A stretch of 27,829 bases of DNA, from assembly GCA_007130445.1 (NCBI GenBank), contig SLSM01000083.1, positions 1-27,829 of the forward strand. Direction: 5' to 3'. Positions within the stretch are counted from its first letter, which is position 1; each line of letters starts with the position of its first letter. The translations under genes were made by a program, and so were the position numbers. The notes below the pieces were generated by a model that did not search any database, was not told where the DNA came from, and worked only from the letters and a program-made list of their open reading frames with translations. Of this stretch, positions 7,908 to 15,855 are shown piece by piece. Source of the stretch: Trueperaceae bacterium. GTDB lineage: Bacteria; Deinococcota; Deinococci; Deinococcales; Trueperaceae.

Positions 7908-9132
7908 GGCGCACCTCTGCGCTGGCAGCCGCTGGTGCCGTATGGCCCTGGGGGGAACCGCCCTCGTGCGTCGGCACGGGCGGGTGCTTCAGACGCGGAT
8001 CGGTCGCTGGCACCAGGCTGCGCGAGGCGAGGCTGCGCAGGACGAACGCGAACCACAGGCCGCCCAGGCCGACGAAGGCCAGGACGTCCACGGCCACGGG
8101 CAGACCGGTGCGTCCCACCTCGGGGGCCAGGAACCAGTACGTGTGGATCGCCTGGTTGAGGATCGCCCAGCCGGCCATGAACGCGAGCGCGGCGCGCTGA
8201 CGCTTGACCCAGCGGGAGAAGAGGATCAGGAAGGGGAGCGCGAAGCCGGCGACCGCCAGGTAGATGCCCATGCCGCGCCAGGGCTCGACGTCGAAGCGCA
8301 GCACGTAGAAGGTGTTGGTCTCGACGATGTTGTTGGACCACTGGATCATCAGTTGGCTGATGTTGACGTACGCCCAGAACATGATGAACGCCATCAGGAA
8401 GTTGCCCAGGTCCTGCAGGCGCTTCCACGTGAGCAACTCGTCGATGCGGGCGTCGCGGCTCGCCAACCAGACGATCGCCATGATGGTGAGGGCCATCGCG
8501 CAGATCGCCTGGCTGATCATGAAGATGACCCCGTAGATCCCCGACCACCACTCCGGCGTGAGCGACATACCCCAGTCGACGGTGGCGAGGGTCACGGTGA
8601 CGACGTAGGCGACGATGGCCAGGCCGCCGACCGACTTCATGCGGTATCCGATGCGGCCCGCGTCGCCGGGGCGCGCGTCCTGCTCACGCGCGTTGCGCAG
8701 GAAGAACCAGGCGAGCGCGATCCAGGCGGCGAAGTAGAGCACGCCGCGGATGACGAACCAGGGCACGTTGAGGTACGCGACCTTGAACTCCACCAACGGG
8801 TGCGCGGCCACGTACACGGGATCGGCCCACGGGTACAGGGTGGTGACGCCGAAGAGGACCGGGATGAAGAACAGCGCCGTGAGCGGGAGGGCCGAGACCA
8901 TCGCCTCGAGCGGCCGTCGGACGACCGCGCCCCACGAGCCGCCGGCCATGTGGTTCACGGCCAGCAGCGCCAACGCGCCGAGCGACATGCCGGTCCAGAA
9001 CATGAACGCCATCAGGATCGCGCCGAAGAGACTGCCCTCGGCGAGGCCGACGATGGCGCCCACACCCAGGCCGACGACGCCGAGGCCGAGGGCGACCATG
9101 AGCGGCCGCGATACGGCGACGGACGGTGTCAT
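7900..9132 (-). CDS. actF: Alternative complex III subunit ActF (NrfD-like quinol-side membrane protein)
   Basis: This 410-residue integral membrane protein has about ten transmembrane helices and belongs to the NrfD/PsrC family. It is the second, ActC-like membrane subunit of alternative complex III. Recognisable stretches include LYPWADPVYV, NVPWFVIRGVLYF and STDWGMSLTPEWWS-like text (ATVDWGMSLTPEWWSGIYG near residues 182-200). The ATG at 9132 shares ATGA with the actE stop, so the long open frame upstream of it (to 9426) is not coding. The C-terminus is a short hydrophilic tail rich in His, Pro and Ala. The subunit order actA-B-C-D-E-F matches characterised ACIII operons. Confidence 0.93.
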   Translation of the reverse strand: MTPSVAVSRPLMVALGLGVVGLGVGAIVGLAEGSLFGAILMAFMFWTGMSLGALALLAVNHMAGGSWGAVVRRPLEAMVSALPLTALFFIPVLFGVTTLYPWADPVYVAAHPLVEFKVAYLNVPWFVIRGVLYFAAWIALAWFFLRNAREQDARPGDAGRIGYRMKSVGGLAIVAYVVTVTLATVDWGMSLTPEWWSGIYGVIFMISQAICAMALTIMAIVWLASRDARIDELLTWKRLQDLGNFLMAFIMFWAYVNISQLMIQWSNNIVETNTFYVLRFDVEPWRGMGIYLAVAGFALPFLILFSRWVKRQRAALAFMAGWAILNQAIHTYWFLAPEVGRTGLPVAVDVLAFVGLGGLWFAFVLRSLASRSLVPATDPRLKHPPVPTHEGGSPQGHTAPAAASAEVRHA

Positions 9133-9725
9133 CGGATGCTCCCTTCGGTGCCCGCGAGTTCGAGGGCGCGGCGCACGTCGGCCGGGACGTCGTCGATCGT
9201 CGCGTTCTGGGACAGCTGCAGCGCCTTGACGTAGCCGGCGATCGCCCAGCGGTCCTCCGCTGGGATGCGCCCGGCGTAGCTGTACATGCGGCCGAAGCCG
9301 TTGGTCATCGCGTTGAAGTAGTACCCGACGGACGCGTCGAGGAGCCGCTGGTCGTGGAACGAGGCGGGACGCGGGAAACCGCGCCGGACCACCATGCCGT
9401 CGCCTTCGCCCGTGTAGCCATGGCACATCGCGCAGTAGATGTCGTAGCGCTCCTGGCCGCGCAGGAGCAGCTCGAAGGTCAGCTCGACCGGCAGCTCGGT
9501 GACGAGAGCGCCCTCGGATTGGCCGGTGAAGAAGACCGGGTCGATGGCGCCGCGCTCACGTGACACGGTGCCTTCGAGCAGCGTGCGGTTCCCGGAGCCG
9601 TCGGCGAAGAAGGGCGTCGCCTGCGACGGGCCGACCCGAGGCTGCTCGGCCATGTTGCGGCCGCAGCCTGCGAGCAGCAGGACACCGGCGAGCGCCAGGA
9701 CGACGAGGCGGAGCGCTCGGTTCAT
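9129..9725 (-). CDS. actE: Alternative complex III subunit ActE (monoheme cytochrome c lipoprotein)
   Basis: This is a 198-residue periplasmic cytochrome c subunit. The N-terminus is a lipoprotein signal with lipobox LLAGC, giving lipidated Cys21, so it is tethered to the outer face of the membrane. One heme site, CAMCH, is at 98-102, followed by GYTGEGDGMV, the usual text after the heme in ActE. A likely axial Met lies in NAMTNGFGRMYSYA (about 140-153). The frame is open upstream to 10034, but the ATG at 9725 overlaps the actD stop by four bases and gives the signal peptide, so it is clearly the start. It receives electrons from the ActA/ActB side in known complexes. Confidence 0.94.
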   Translation of the reverse strand: MNRALRLVVLALAGVLLLAGCGRNMAEQPRVGPSQATPFFADGSGNRTLLEGTVSRERGAIDPVFFTGQSEGALVTELPVELTFELLLRGQERYDIYCAMCHGYTGEGDGMVVRRGFPRPASFHDQRLLDASVGYYFNAMTNGFGRMYSYAGRIPAEDRWAIAGYVKALQLSQNATIDDVPADVRRALELAGTEGSIR

Positions 9726-10291
9726 CGCTCGACCTCCGTGACCGCGAGCGCACCCGTGTGCTCGAGGAACGCCCTCGTGTCGAGCGCATCGAAGGTCGGA
9801 TCGGCCGTCTCGATGCAGAGGAAGAAGCGGTCGCGCGACGCGCGCTCGAAGCCGGGAGTGTTGAAGATCGAGTGGTACAGCTGGGGGAGACCGTTGCGCG
9901 CGAGCATCACGCCAGCCGCCGTCAAGGCGGACAGCAGCACGGTGATCTCGAACGTGATGACGATGAAGTTCGGCCACGAGTTGAGCGGGCGTCCGCCCAC
10001 GTTGAGCGGGTAGAACTCCACGGTGGCGAACCACTGCATGCCGAACCCGGCGACGAGGGCCGCGATGCCGACGGCCAACACGACGAAGCCGAGCCTCGAG
10101 GGCGGCTGGCCCAGCATGGCGTCGAGTCCCTCGACCGGATACGGCGTGTAGGCATCCATGCGACGGTACCCGGCCTTGTGCGCGGCCGTCGCGGCGGCCA
10201 GCACTTGGTCGGACGTCTCGTACTCGGCGGCCAGGCCGTAGAGCTCGACCGGTGCCGGCGCGGTGCGGGGGTCGGCGGCGACGTCACTCAT
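9722..10291 (-). CDS. actD: Alternative complex III subunit ActD (DUF3341)
   Basis: This small membrane subunit (189 residues) has a cytoplasmic N-terminal domain and two transmembrane helices (about 67-90 and 113-132). Family wording is clear: YTPYPVEGLD near 48-57, NVGGRPLNSWPNF near 97-109, ITFEITVL, and LPQLYHSIFN near 139-148. The ATG shares four bases with the actC stop. It stabilises the contact between membrane subunits; it holds no cofactor. Confidence 0.93.
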   Translation of the reverse strand: MSDVAADPRTAPAPVELYGLAAEYETSDQVLAAATAAHKAGYRRMDAYTPYPVEGLDAMLGQPPSRLGFVVLAVGIAALVAGFGMQWFATVEFYPLNVGGRPLNSWPNFIVITFEITVLLSALTAAGVMLARNGLPQLYHSIFNTPGFERASRDRFFLCIETADPTFDALDTRAFLEHTGALAVTEVER

Positions 10292-11718
10292 GCGCGGCCC
10301 CCCTCACCGTGGTACGAGCCGCGGATGGTCTCGTAGTAGTCGGAACCGTGATGCGCGTCGTGGTGCACCATCTCCTTCATCTCGGACGTCGCGACCGACG
10401 GCAGCAGTCGGATGAACAAGAAGAACAGCGTGCCGAAGAGGCCGAAACTGCCGGCGAACAGCGCCCAGTCCCAGAACGTCGGGACGTAGTTGAACCAACT
10501 GCTGAGCAGGAAGTCCTTGGTGAGCGAGACGACGATGATCACGTAGCGTTCGAGCCACATCCCGATCGAGACGATGATCGAGATCACGAACAGCGCGATC
10601 GGGTTCTGGCGCACGCTCCTGAACCAGAGCGGCTGGATCGCCACGAGGTTGCACATGATCAGCAGCCAGAAGGCCCACCCGTGGTCCGCCCCGAAGACGC
10701 GGTTGTAGGCCATGAAGACCTCGAACTCGACGCCCGAGTACCACGCCATGAACAGCTCGATGCCGTAACCGTACACGACGATCATGCCGGTGCCCAGCAG
10801 CAACTTGGCGGCGTTGTCGAGGTGGCGCATGGTGATGACGCTGCGCAGGTGGAAGGCGCGCCGCAGGGGGATCGCCAGGATCAAGACCATCGCGAAGCCC
10901 GCGAAGACCGCGCCTGCCACGAAGTACGGCGGCATGATGGTGTTGTTCCAACCGGGCAGCTGCGACACGGCGAAGTCCATCGCGATGGTGCTGTGCACCG
11001 ACAACACCAGGGGGAACGACAGCGCGGCGAGGAGCAAGTAGGCGCGCATGTAGCGCCCCCAGGCGCGGGCCGAGCCGGTCCAACCCAACGAGAGGGCGCC
11101 GTACAGCAGTTTCTGGAAGCGGCTGCGGGCGCTGTCGCGCAGCGTCGCGAGGTCGGGGATCAGGCCGACGTACCAGAAGACGAGCGACACCGTGGCATAT
11201 GCGGAGATCGCGAAGAGGTCCCACGCCAAGGGGCTGCGGAACTGCGGGAACATGCCGAAGGTGTTGGGGTACGGCAGGAGCCAGTAGAAGACCCACGGCC
11301 GGCCCAGGTGCAGGATCGGATAGAGGCCGGCGCAGACCACCGCGAAGATCGTCATCGCCTCCGCGAAGCGGTTGATGGAGGTGCGCCAGGGCTGCCGGAA
11401 GAGCAGCAGCGCGGCCGAGATCAGGGTGCCGGCGTGGCCGATCCCGATCCACCACACGAAGTTGATGATCGGCATCGCCCACGCCACCGGCATGTTGTTG
11501 CCGAAGATGCCCGTCCCGGTGGTGACGAGGTTGACCACCGAGACGAGGTAGAGACCGAGCAGCGCGGCGCTGATCCCGAAGCCGATCCACCACCACATGG
11601 GCGTCTTGCCGGAGAGGACCGGTGTGTTGACGCTGTCGTCGATGCCTCCCGCCGTCTGGCCGGGGGCGAGGACGCGGGTGGTCTCCTTGACCAGCTGGGT
11701 CCCGGTGGTGACGGCCAT
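10288..11718 (-). CDS. actC: Alternative complex III subunit ActC (NrfD-like quinol oxidation subunit)
   Basis: This 476-residue protein has about ten transmembrane helices and is the quinol-oxidising membrane subunit of alternative complex III. Conserved family stretches are GIGHAGTLISAALLL (His95), YPILHLGRPW (His137), PLAWDLFAISAY (Asp167) and SVHSTIAMDFA. His137 and Asp167 sit where the proposed quinol-site His/Asp pair lies in the Rhodothermus complex, with a two-residue offset as far as I remember it. The ATG at 11718 overlaps the actB stop as TGATG; upstream in-frame sequence belongs to the antiframe of actB. The histidine-rich C-terminal tail (HHDAHHGSDYY) is typical. Confidence 0.95.
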   Translation of the reverse strand: MAVTTGTQLVKETTRVLAPGQTAGGIDDSVNTPVLSGKTPMWWWIGFGISAALLGLYLVSVVNLVTTGTGIFGNNMPVAWAMPIINFVWWIGIGHAGTLISAALLLFRQPWRTSINRFAEAMTIFAVVCAGLYPILHLGRPWVFYWLLPYPNTFGMFPQFRSPLAWDLFAISAYATVSLVFWYVGLIPDLATLRDSARSRFQKLLYGALSLGWTGSARAWGRYMRAYLLLAALSFPLVLSVHSTIAMDFAVSQLPGWNNTIMPPYFVAGAVFAGFAMVLILAIPLRRAFHLRSVITMRHLDNAAKLLLGTGMIVVYGYGIELFMAWYSGVEFEVFMAYNRVFGADHGWAFWLLIMCNLVAIQPLWFRSVRQNPIALFVISIIVSIGMWLERYVIIVVSLTKDFLLSSWFNYVPTFWDWALFAGSFGLFGTLFFLFIRLLPSVATSEMKEMVHHDAHHGSDYYETIRGSYHGEGGRA

Positions 11719-14700
11719 CAGGCGCTCCCGTTCTCGGCAAGTGCCGGATGCGGGTTGCTCACCCGGGCGAGGTAGGTGGTGCGCGGCACGGTGTTGAGTT
11801 CTTCGAGCAGGGCGTAGTCGAGCACCGACCGCTTGGCCTCGCTGACGCGGCTCGTCTCGTCGGCCAGATCGCCGAACACGATGGCCTCGGTGGGACAGGC
11901 GCTCTGGCAGGCGGTGACGACCTCGCCGTCGCGGATGCGGCGACCCTCGTTGCCGGCCTGGATCCGGGCGCTGGAGATGCGCTGCGTGCAGTAGGTGCAC
12001 TTCTCCATCACGCCGCGACTGCGCACGGTGACGTCGGGGTTGTTGGCCAACGACAGCTCCGTGGCGTCGGTCGAGAGCTCGGCGTACTGCAGGTAGTTGA
12101 AGCGCCGCACCTTGTAGGGGCAGTTGTTCGAGCAGTAGCGGGTGCCGACGCAGCGGTTGTAGACCATGACGTTCAGGCCTTCGCTGTCGTGGACCGTCGC
12201 GGCGACGGGGCACACGGGCTCGCAGGGCGCCTTCTCGCAGTGCTGGCAGGCCATCGGCATGTGGAAGAAGTCGGGGTCGTCGATCCCGCCGCGGTGGTAG
12301 GCGTCGACGCGGATCCAGTGCATCTCACGCCCGACCAGGACCTGGTCCTTGCCGACGATCGGGATGTTGTTCTCCGATTGGCAGGCCGTGACGCAGGCGT
12401 TGCAGCCGGTGCAGACGGTCATGTCGATGACCATGCCCCACTGGTAGGAGTTGTACTCCCAGTCGGGGAAGATGTCCGACTCGTGGTGCGCGACCGGGTG
12501 GACGAACTTCGGGTAGTCGGGCTCGGCGCGGAGCTGCTCGAGCGTGCCGGCCCGGACGATGTGGCGGCGCTCGCCCGTGCCGTCGAGGTTGTGGTGAGGC
12601 TGCGTGGTCGCCAGGCGGTGACGGCCGCGCACGCGCGTGGCGCCCGTCACGCGCGTCACCGCACCGGTGAGCGAGCGGACTGGGGCCAGGTCGACGCCGA
12701 CACCGTTGCCCACGCGGCCGGCGGCCCGGCGGCCATAGCCGGTCGTGGTGGTGATCACGCCGGGCGCCTGACCCGGTTGCACCCAGACCGGCAGCGTGAC
12801 CTCGCCAGCAGCGGTGGTGATCGCCAGGAGGTCTTCCTTCGTCACGCCGAGGGCCTCGGCGGTGGCCGGAGCGAGCACCGCGACGTTGTCCCAGGTGAGC
12901 TTCGTGAAGGGCTGGGGCAGTTCCTGCAGCCAGCCGTTGTTGGCATGCCGGCCGTCGCCCAACGACGGGTCGGGCGTCACGTGCAGCACGAGGTCGCTCG
13001 GCGTCGGCAGCTCGGCCTCGAACACCCGCACGGCCACGCTGCGCTCGGGCGACGCGCTGTCGTCGACGACGCCGCGGTAGAGCGAGCGCTGCCAGAAGGT
13101 GTCGAAGTCGCCCTCCACCCGGTCGCGCCACGCCGATCGCACGATGTCGAACGCGCTCACGGTCTCGTCACCGAGCGCGCCCGCGAGCAGTTCGAGTTCG
13201 TTCCGCCCCCCGTAGAACGGGCTGAACAGCGGTTGTGTGATGGTCACGCTGCCGTCGAACGCGCGCACGTCGCCCCACGTCTCGAGGACGTGCGCATGTG
13301 GCGCGTGCCAGGTCGCGAGCGCGGCCGTCTCGTCGAAGCTCTGGCCGAGGTGGAACGAGGTCGCGACGCGGCCCATCGCCTCGGCGAAGCGCAGCGCCGC
13401 CGGCGCCGTGTAGGCGGGGTTCGCGCCGACCACGACCAGCACGTCGACCTCACCGGCGTGCATCGCGTCGGTGAGCGCTCGCAGCGAGGCCCCATGGAGT
13501 TCGGGTCTCGCCTCCGGCGATGCGATGAAGCGCACCGTGGAGCCGACGTTGCCGAGCAGCTCGTTGATCGCATGCGCCAGCGCGTGGACCACCGGCGCCT
13601 GCTCGGGCCCGGCGAGGACGAGCGACCGACCCGCGCTCGAGCGCAGGTCGTCGACCAGGGCGTCGGCCCAGGGTCGCGGCACGCGGTTCGGCAGCGCGGC
13701 CGTGGGCGCGCCTGTGACGCCGAGCTCCGCAGCCACCCAGGCCGCGAGCGCTGCGATGTCGGCCGGCGCGAGCGGCAGACGGTGATCGGCGATCGACCCC
13801 GTGGGCGTCGGATGGCTCTCGACCAGCCACAGCCGGTTCATGTCGTCGTCGGCCGAGCGCACCCGGCGGCGGCGTGCGAGGTCGCGTGCGTAGCGCAGCC
13901 GGCCAGGGCCACGGTTCGTGAAGTCGGCGTCGAACGACACGACCACGTCGGCGTTGGCGAACTCGAAGACGGGTGCGACGTCCTCGCCGAAGGCCAGGCG
14001 GGCGCCGGCCAGGGGAGCGTCGGGGCGCAAGGCGTCCCACTGGTGCCAGTGGGCGCTCGGATACGCCTCGAGCAGGCGGTGCATGGCATCGGCGACGGTG
14101 GGCGAGGTGACGTTCTCGGTCAGGATGCGGACGCCGGCGCCGTCGCCCGAGGCCTCGAGGGCGTCGCGCAAGGCCGCGACGTACTGCGTCCAGGAGCGCG
14201 CATTGCCGCCCTGGCTGACACCCTGCGAGCGGTCCGGATCGTAGAGCGACAAGACCGTCGCCGATACCGTCGGCGCGGCTGCGCCGAGGCTGGCGGGGTG
14301 GTCGGGGTTCCCCTCGACGCGCGTGGGCCGCCCCTGATGGCTCTCGGCCAGCACGCCCTCGGCGTAGCCGCCCTCGCTGATCGCGGTGGCGAAGTACAGC
14401 GCTCTTCCCGGGACGACGTCTTCCGGTTGGCGCACGTATGGCACGATCGTCTCGCGCGGCGCGGGCGGGCGGGCGCAGGCGGAGAGACCGGCCAGGGCCA
14501 TCGAGGCGCCGAGCAGCTTCAGGAACGCCCTCCGGTCGAGCGCGCTCTCCAGCGGCGCCGCCTGGCGCGGGAACTCCTTGCGCATGAACTCGACGAACTC
14601 GGTGGTCTCGGCGATCTCGTCGAGGCTGCGCCAGAAGCCGTCGCCGCGCTCGCCCTCGAGGCGAGCGCGGATGGACTCGAGGTCGAGCCGCTCGCCCCGC

Positions 14701-14753
14701 AGGAGGGGATCGACGGCGCCGTCGTGTGGTGGTGTGTTCGGTGTCTCGTTCAT
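11718..14753 (-). CDS. actB: Alternative complex III subunit ActB (fused molybdopterin-like and iron-sulfur subunit)
   Basis: This 1011-residue extracytoplasmic subunit is related to molybdopterin oxidoreductases fused to a ferredoxin-like subunit. A twin-arginine-like segment, DRRAFLKLLGASMALAG (Arg74-Arg75), directs export by Tat. Residues about 100-700 form the molybdopterin-oxidoreductase-like part, which in known ActB proteins holds no molybdenum. The iron-sulfur part starts near residue 770. It shows CTGCNACVTAC (first Cys781), CQHCEKAPCEPVC, CVGTRYCSNNC and CTYC...CQSAC. That is 15 cysteines, matching three 4Fe-4S clusters and one 3Fe-4S cluster. The ATG at 14753 overlaps the actA stop as ATGA. 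A 1017-codon open frame on the other strand is only a GC shadow. Confidence 0.95.
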   Translation of the reverse strand: MNETPNTPPHDGAVDPLLRGERLDLESIRARLEGERGDGFWRSLDEIAETTEFVEFMRKEFPRQAAPLESALDRRAFLKLLGASMALAGLSACARPPAPRETIVPYVRQPEDVVPGRALYFATAISEGGYAEGVLAESHQGRPTRVEGNPDHPASLGAAAPTVSATVLSLYDPDRSQGVSQGGNARSWTQYVAALRDALEASGDGAGVRILTENVTSPTVADAMHRLLEAYPSAHWHQWDALRPDAPLAGARLAFGEDVAPVFEFANADVVVSFDADFTNRGPGRLRYARDLARRRRVRSADDDMNRLWLVESHPTPTGSIADHRLPLAPADIAALAAWVAAELGVTGAPTAALPNRVPRPWADALVDDLRSSAGRSLVLAGPEQAPVVHALAHAINELLGNVGSTVRFIASPEARPELHGASLRALTDAMHAGEVDVLVVVGANPAYTAPAALRFAEAMGRVATSFHLGQSFDETAALATWHAPHAHVLETWGDVRAFDGSVTITQPLFSPFYGGRNELELLAGALGDETVSAFDIVRSAWRDRVEGDFDTFWQRSLYRGVVDDSASPERSVAVRVFEAELPTPSDLVLHVTPDPSLGDGRHANNGWLQELPQPFTKLTWDNVAVLAPATAEALGVTKEDLLAITTAAGEVTLPVWVQPGQAPGVITTTTGYGRRAAGRVGNGVGVDLAPVRSLTGAVTRVTGATRVRGRHRLATTQPHHNLDGTGERRHIVRAGTLEQLRAEPDYPKFVHPVAHHESDIFPDWEYNSYQWGMVIDMTVCTGCNACVTACQSENNIPIVGKDQVLVGREMHWIRVDAYHRGGIDDPDFFHMPMACQHCEKAPCEPVCPVAATVHDSEGLNVMVYNRCVGTRYCSNNCPYKVRRFNYLQYAELSTDATELSLANNPDVTVRSRGVMEKCTYCTQRISSARIQAGNEGRRIRDGEVVTACQSACPTEAIVFGDLADETSRVSEAKRSVLDYALLEELNTVPRTTYLARVSNPHPALAENGSA

Positions 14754-15403
14754 CGGTGGCAGGTCGAGCACGAGATGAGCTTCTCGGTGTCGATGTGGTA
14801 GGCGGCGACCAGTTCGCGGCCGAGGGTCAGTTGGTCGCTGGGTGGCTGGTACGCCATGTTGAAGACCTCGCTCCGTGGTCGCACGAATCGTTCGGGCGCG
14901 CGGTGGCACTCCATGCACCACCCCATCGTCAGGGGTTCGTTCTTCCAGATGCCCTCCATCTGGTCGACGCGCCCGTGGCACGTGCTACAGCCCACGCCGT
15001 TCGTGATGTGGGCGCTGTGGTTGAAATAGGCGTACTCGGGCAGGTCGTGCACCCGGTTCCACTCGAGTGGGGCATCGGCTTCCCACGACGTCCACAGCGC
15101 GGCGAGCTGCGGCGAACCGACCCGGACCTGCGAGTGGCAGGTCATGCACGTCTCGCTGGCTGGAACGTTGGCGGATGCGGCCACCTCGACGGAGGTGTGG
15201 CAGTAGCGGCAGTCGATGCCGAGCTGGGTCGCGTGCAAGTTGTGCGCGAAGGCGATCGGTTGCTCGACGGGCACCCCCACGGCGTTGTTCATCGTGCGCG
15301 CGTAGATGGGCAGCGCGACGATAAGAGCGACCGTGAACGCGCCACCGCCGAGCAGCGCCCAGCGGACGAACGCGTTGGTGTTGGGCGGGAAGTACTGCGG
15401 CAT
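14750..15403 (-). CDS. actA: Alternative complex III subunit ActA (pentaheme cytochrome c)
   Basis: This 217-residue membrane-anchored multiheme cytochrome has one transmembrane helix near the N-terminus (about 15-35). Five CXXCH heme sites follow: CRYCH 65-69, CMTCH 86-90, CSTCH 139-143, CMECH 163-167 and CSTCH 212-216, the last one two residues from the C-terminus. The FxHNLHxxQLGIDCRYCH text is typical of ActA. The ATG at 15403 has GAGGT nine bases upstream. It also overlaps the end of a 46-codon ORF as TGATG. It is the first recognised gene of the operon. The subunit passes electrons between the iron-sulfur subunit and ActE or an external acceptor. Confidence 0.95.
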   Translation of the reverse strand: MPQYFPPNTNAFVRWALLGGGAFTVALIVALPIYARTMNNAVGVPVEQPIAFAHNLHATQLGIDCRYCHTSVEVAASANVPASETCMTCHSQVRVGSPQLAALWTSWEADAPLEWNRVHDLPEYAYFNHSAHITNGVGCSTCHGRVDQMEGIWKNEPLTMGWCMECHRAPERFVRPRSEVFNMAYQPPSDQLTLGRELVAAYHIDTEKLISCSTCHR

Positions 15404-15543
15404 CAGACGGTGACCTCGGCGTGATGAGACACGGTGCGCCCTAGGCGCTGAACGATGACGGCGCCGCATCGTGCGGCGCACTCGACGAGGCTGTACAGAG
15501 CGACCTCCTCGGGTTGCAAGAGTCCTGCCGTTGTCTCAGCCAT
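15403..15543 (-). CDS. Putative 46-residue small protein in the act leader
   Basis: This short ORF (MAETTAGLLQPEEVAL...) fills the leader just before actA. Its stop overlaps the actA ATG as TGATG, the same junction as actB/actC. It has a weak AGGA four bases upstream of its ATG. I do not recognise the protein; it holds two Cys in ECAARCG and no membrane helix. About three quarters of its codons end in G or C, lower than in the neighbouring genes, so coding is uncertain. It may be a real small subunit, a leader peptide that couples translation to actA, or chance. Confidence 0.35.
   Translation of the reverse strand: MAETTAGLLQPEEVALYSLVECAARCGAVIVQRLGRTVSHHAEVTV
15436..15479 (-). promoter_or_regulatory. 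Two hairpins in the act leader that share pairing sequence
   Basis: On the transcript the first hairpin is GCGCCGCA-CGA-TGCGGCGC (15479-15461, perfect 8-bp stem). The second is GCGCC-TAG-GGCGC (15448-15436, 5-bp stem). The 3' arm of the first contains GGCGC, which could pair with GCGCC of the second, so the two folds could be mutually exclusive. They lie 20-60 nt before the actA ribosome site. Attenuation or control of translation is an inference. Confidence 0.4.
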
Positions 15544-15577
15544 GCCGTCCTGCGCGGACTTTCGTGGCCTTTGGCAT
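15536..15577 (-). CDS. Putative 13-residue leaderless leader peptide of the act operon
   Basis: MPKATKVRAGRHG starts seven bases after TACAGT, the spacing seen at the leaderless genes of this window. Its stop lies eight bases inside the following 46-codon ORF. The peptide is basic. It could load ribosomes on the message start and feed downstream genes by reinitiation. There is no direct evidence for translation. Confidence 0.3.
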   Translation of the reverse strand: MPKATKVRAGRHG

Positions 15578-15584
15578 ACCGCGC

Positions 15585-15595
15585 ACTGTAGCATA
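15585..15595 (-). promoter_or_regulatory. Act operon promoter (overlapping TATGCT and TACAGT -10 boxes)
   Basis: TATGCT (15595-15590) and TACAGT (15590-15585) are two -10-like boxes sharing one base, in an AT-rich patch of a GC-rich region. No -35 box is seen at 16-19 bp, which fits a promoter needing an activator. The CGGGAC-GAAT-GTCCCG palindrome lies about 20 bp upstream. Confidence 0.45.
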
Positions 15596-15614
15596 GCGAT
15601 TCGGCCGCGGCCTG

Positions 15615-15630
15615 CGGGACGAATGTCCCG
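15615..15630. promoter_or_regulatory. 16-bp palindrome upstream of the act promoter (possible operator)
   Basis: CGGGACGAATGTCCCG has perfect 6-bp arms around a 4-bp centre. It sits where a regulator would contact RNA polymerase at the act promoter. No other copy was noticed in the window. Confidence 0.35.
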
Positions 15631-15680
15631 GGTCGTGTAGGCAGAATGACGACAGGCGCGTCAGGAGATCCGACGCGGAA

Positions 15681-15712
15681 GACGACCCGGATGCTGCGGC
15701 ATCCGGGTCGTC
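15681..15712 (-). terminator. Hairpin downstream of tRNA-Ala
   Basis: A perfect 14-bp stem (15681-15694 with 15699-15712) with a TGCG loop lies 33 bp past the 3' end of tRNA-Ala. No T-run follows. It probably separates tRNA transcription from the act promoter downstream. Confidence 0.65.
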
Positions 15713-15744
15713 CTGGCCGTGCACGACGTGAGGCGGCGTGCCGA

Positions 15745-15820
15745 TGGTGGAGCCTGCGGGATTCGAACCCGCGACCTCTCGCTTGCAAAGCGAGCGCTCT
15801 CCCAGCTGAGCTAAGGCCCC
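15745..15820 (-). tRNA. tRNA-Ala (anticodon TGC)
   Basis: This is a 76-nt tRNA with CCA encoded in the DNA (15747-15745). The acceptor stem GGGGCCT pairs with AGGCTCC and contains the G3-U70 wobble that marks alanine tRNA. The T arm is GCGGG-TTCGAAT-CCCGC. The anticodon loop is CTTTGCAAG with TGC at 15787-15785. It reads GCA codons and, by wobble, others of the GCN box. A promoter lies at 15856-15884 and a hairpin follows. Confidence 0.97.
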
Positions 15821-15855
15821 TCGAAGCGGAACCGGCCCCGCGCAGGGCCGCAGGC

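Larger units (their letters stand above)
15404..15744. other. 341-bp region between actA and tRNA-Ala
   Basis: No established gene is here. In the order read by act transcription (right to left) it holds the tRNA-Ala hairpin (15681-15712), a 16-bp palindrome (15615-15630), the act promoter (15585-15595), a 13-codon mini-ORF (15577-15536), a 46-codon ORF (15543-15403) and two hairpins (15436-15479). Longer open frames on both strands run through the tRNA and are artefacts. Confidence 0.7.

Noticed and set aside
11748..14801. 1017-codon open frame antisense to actB
   Set aside because: It mirrors the GC-rich third positions of actB, has arginine/valine-rich low-sense text and no recognisable domain. 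The same holds for 4542-6275 (over pulA), 21616-24111 (over glyS), 18991-20700 (over clpC) and 3081-4442.
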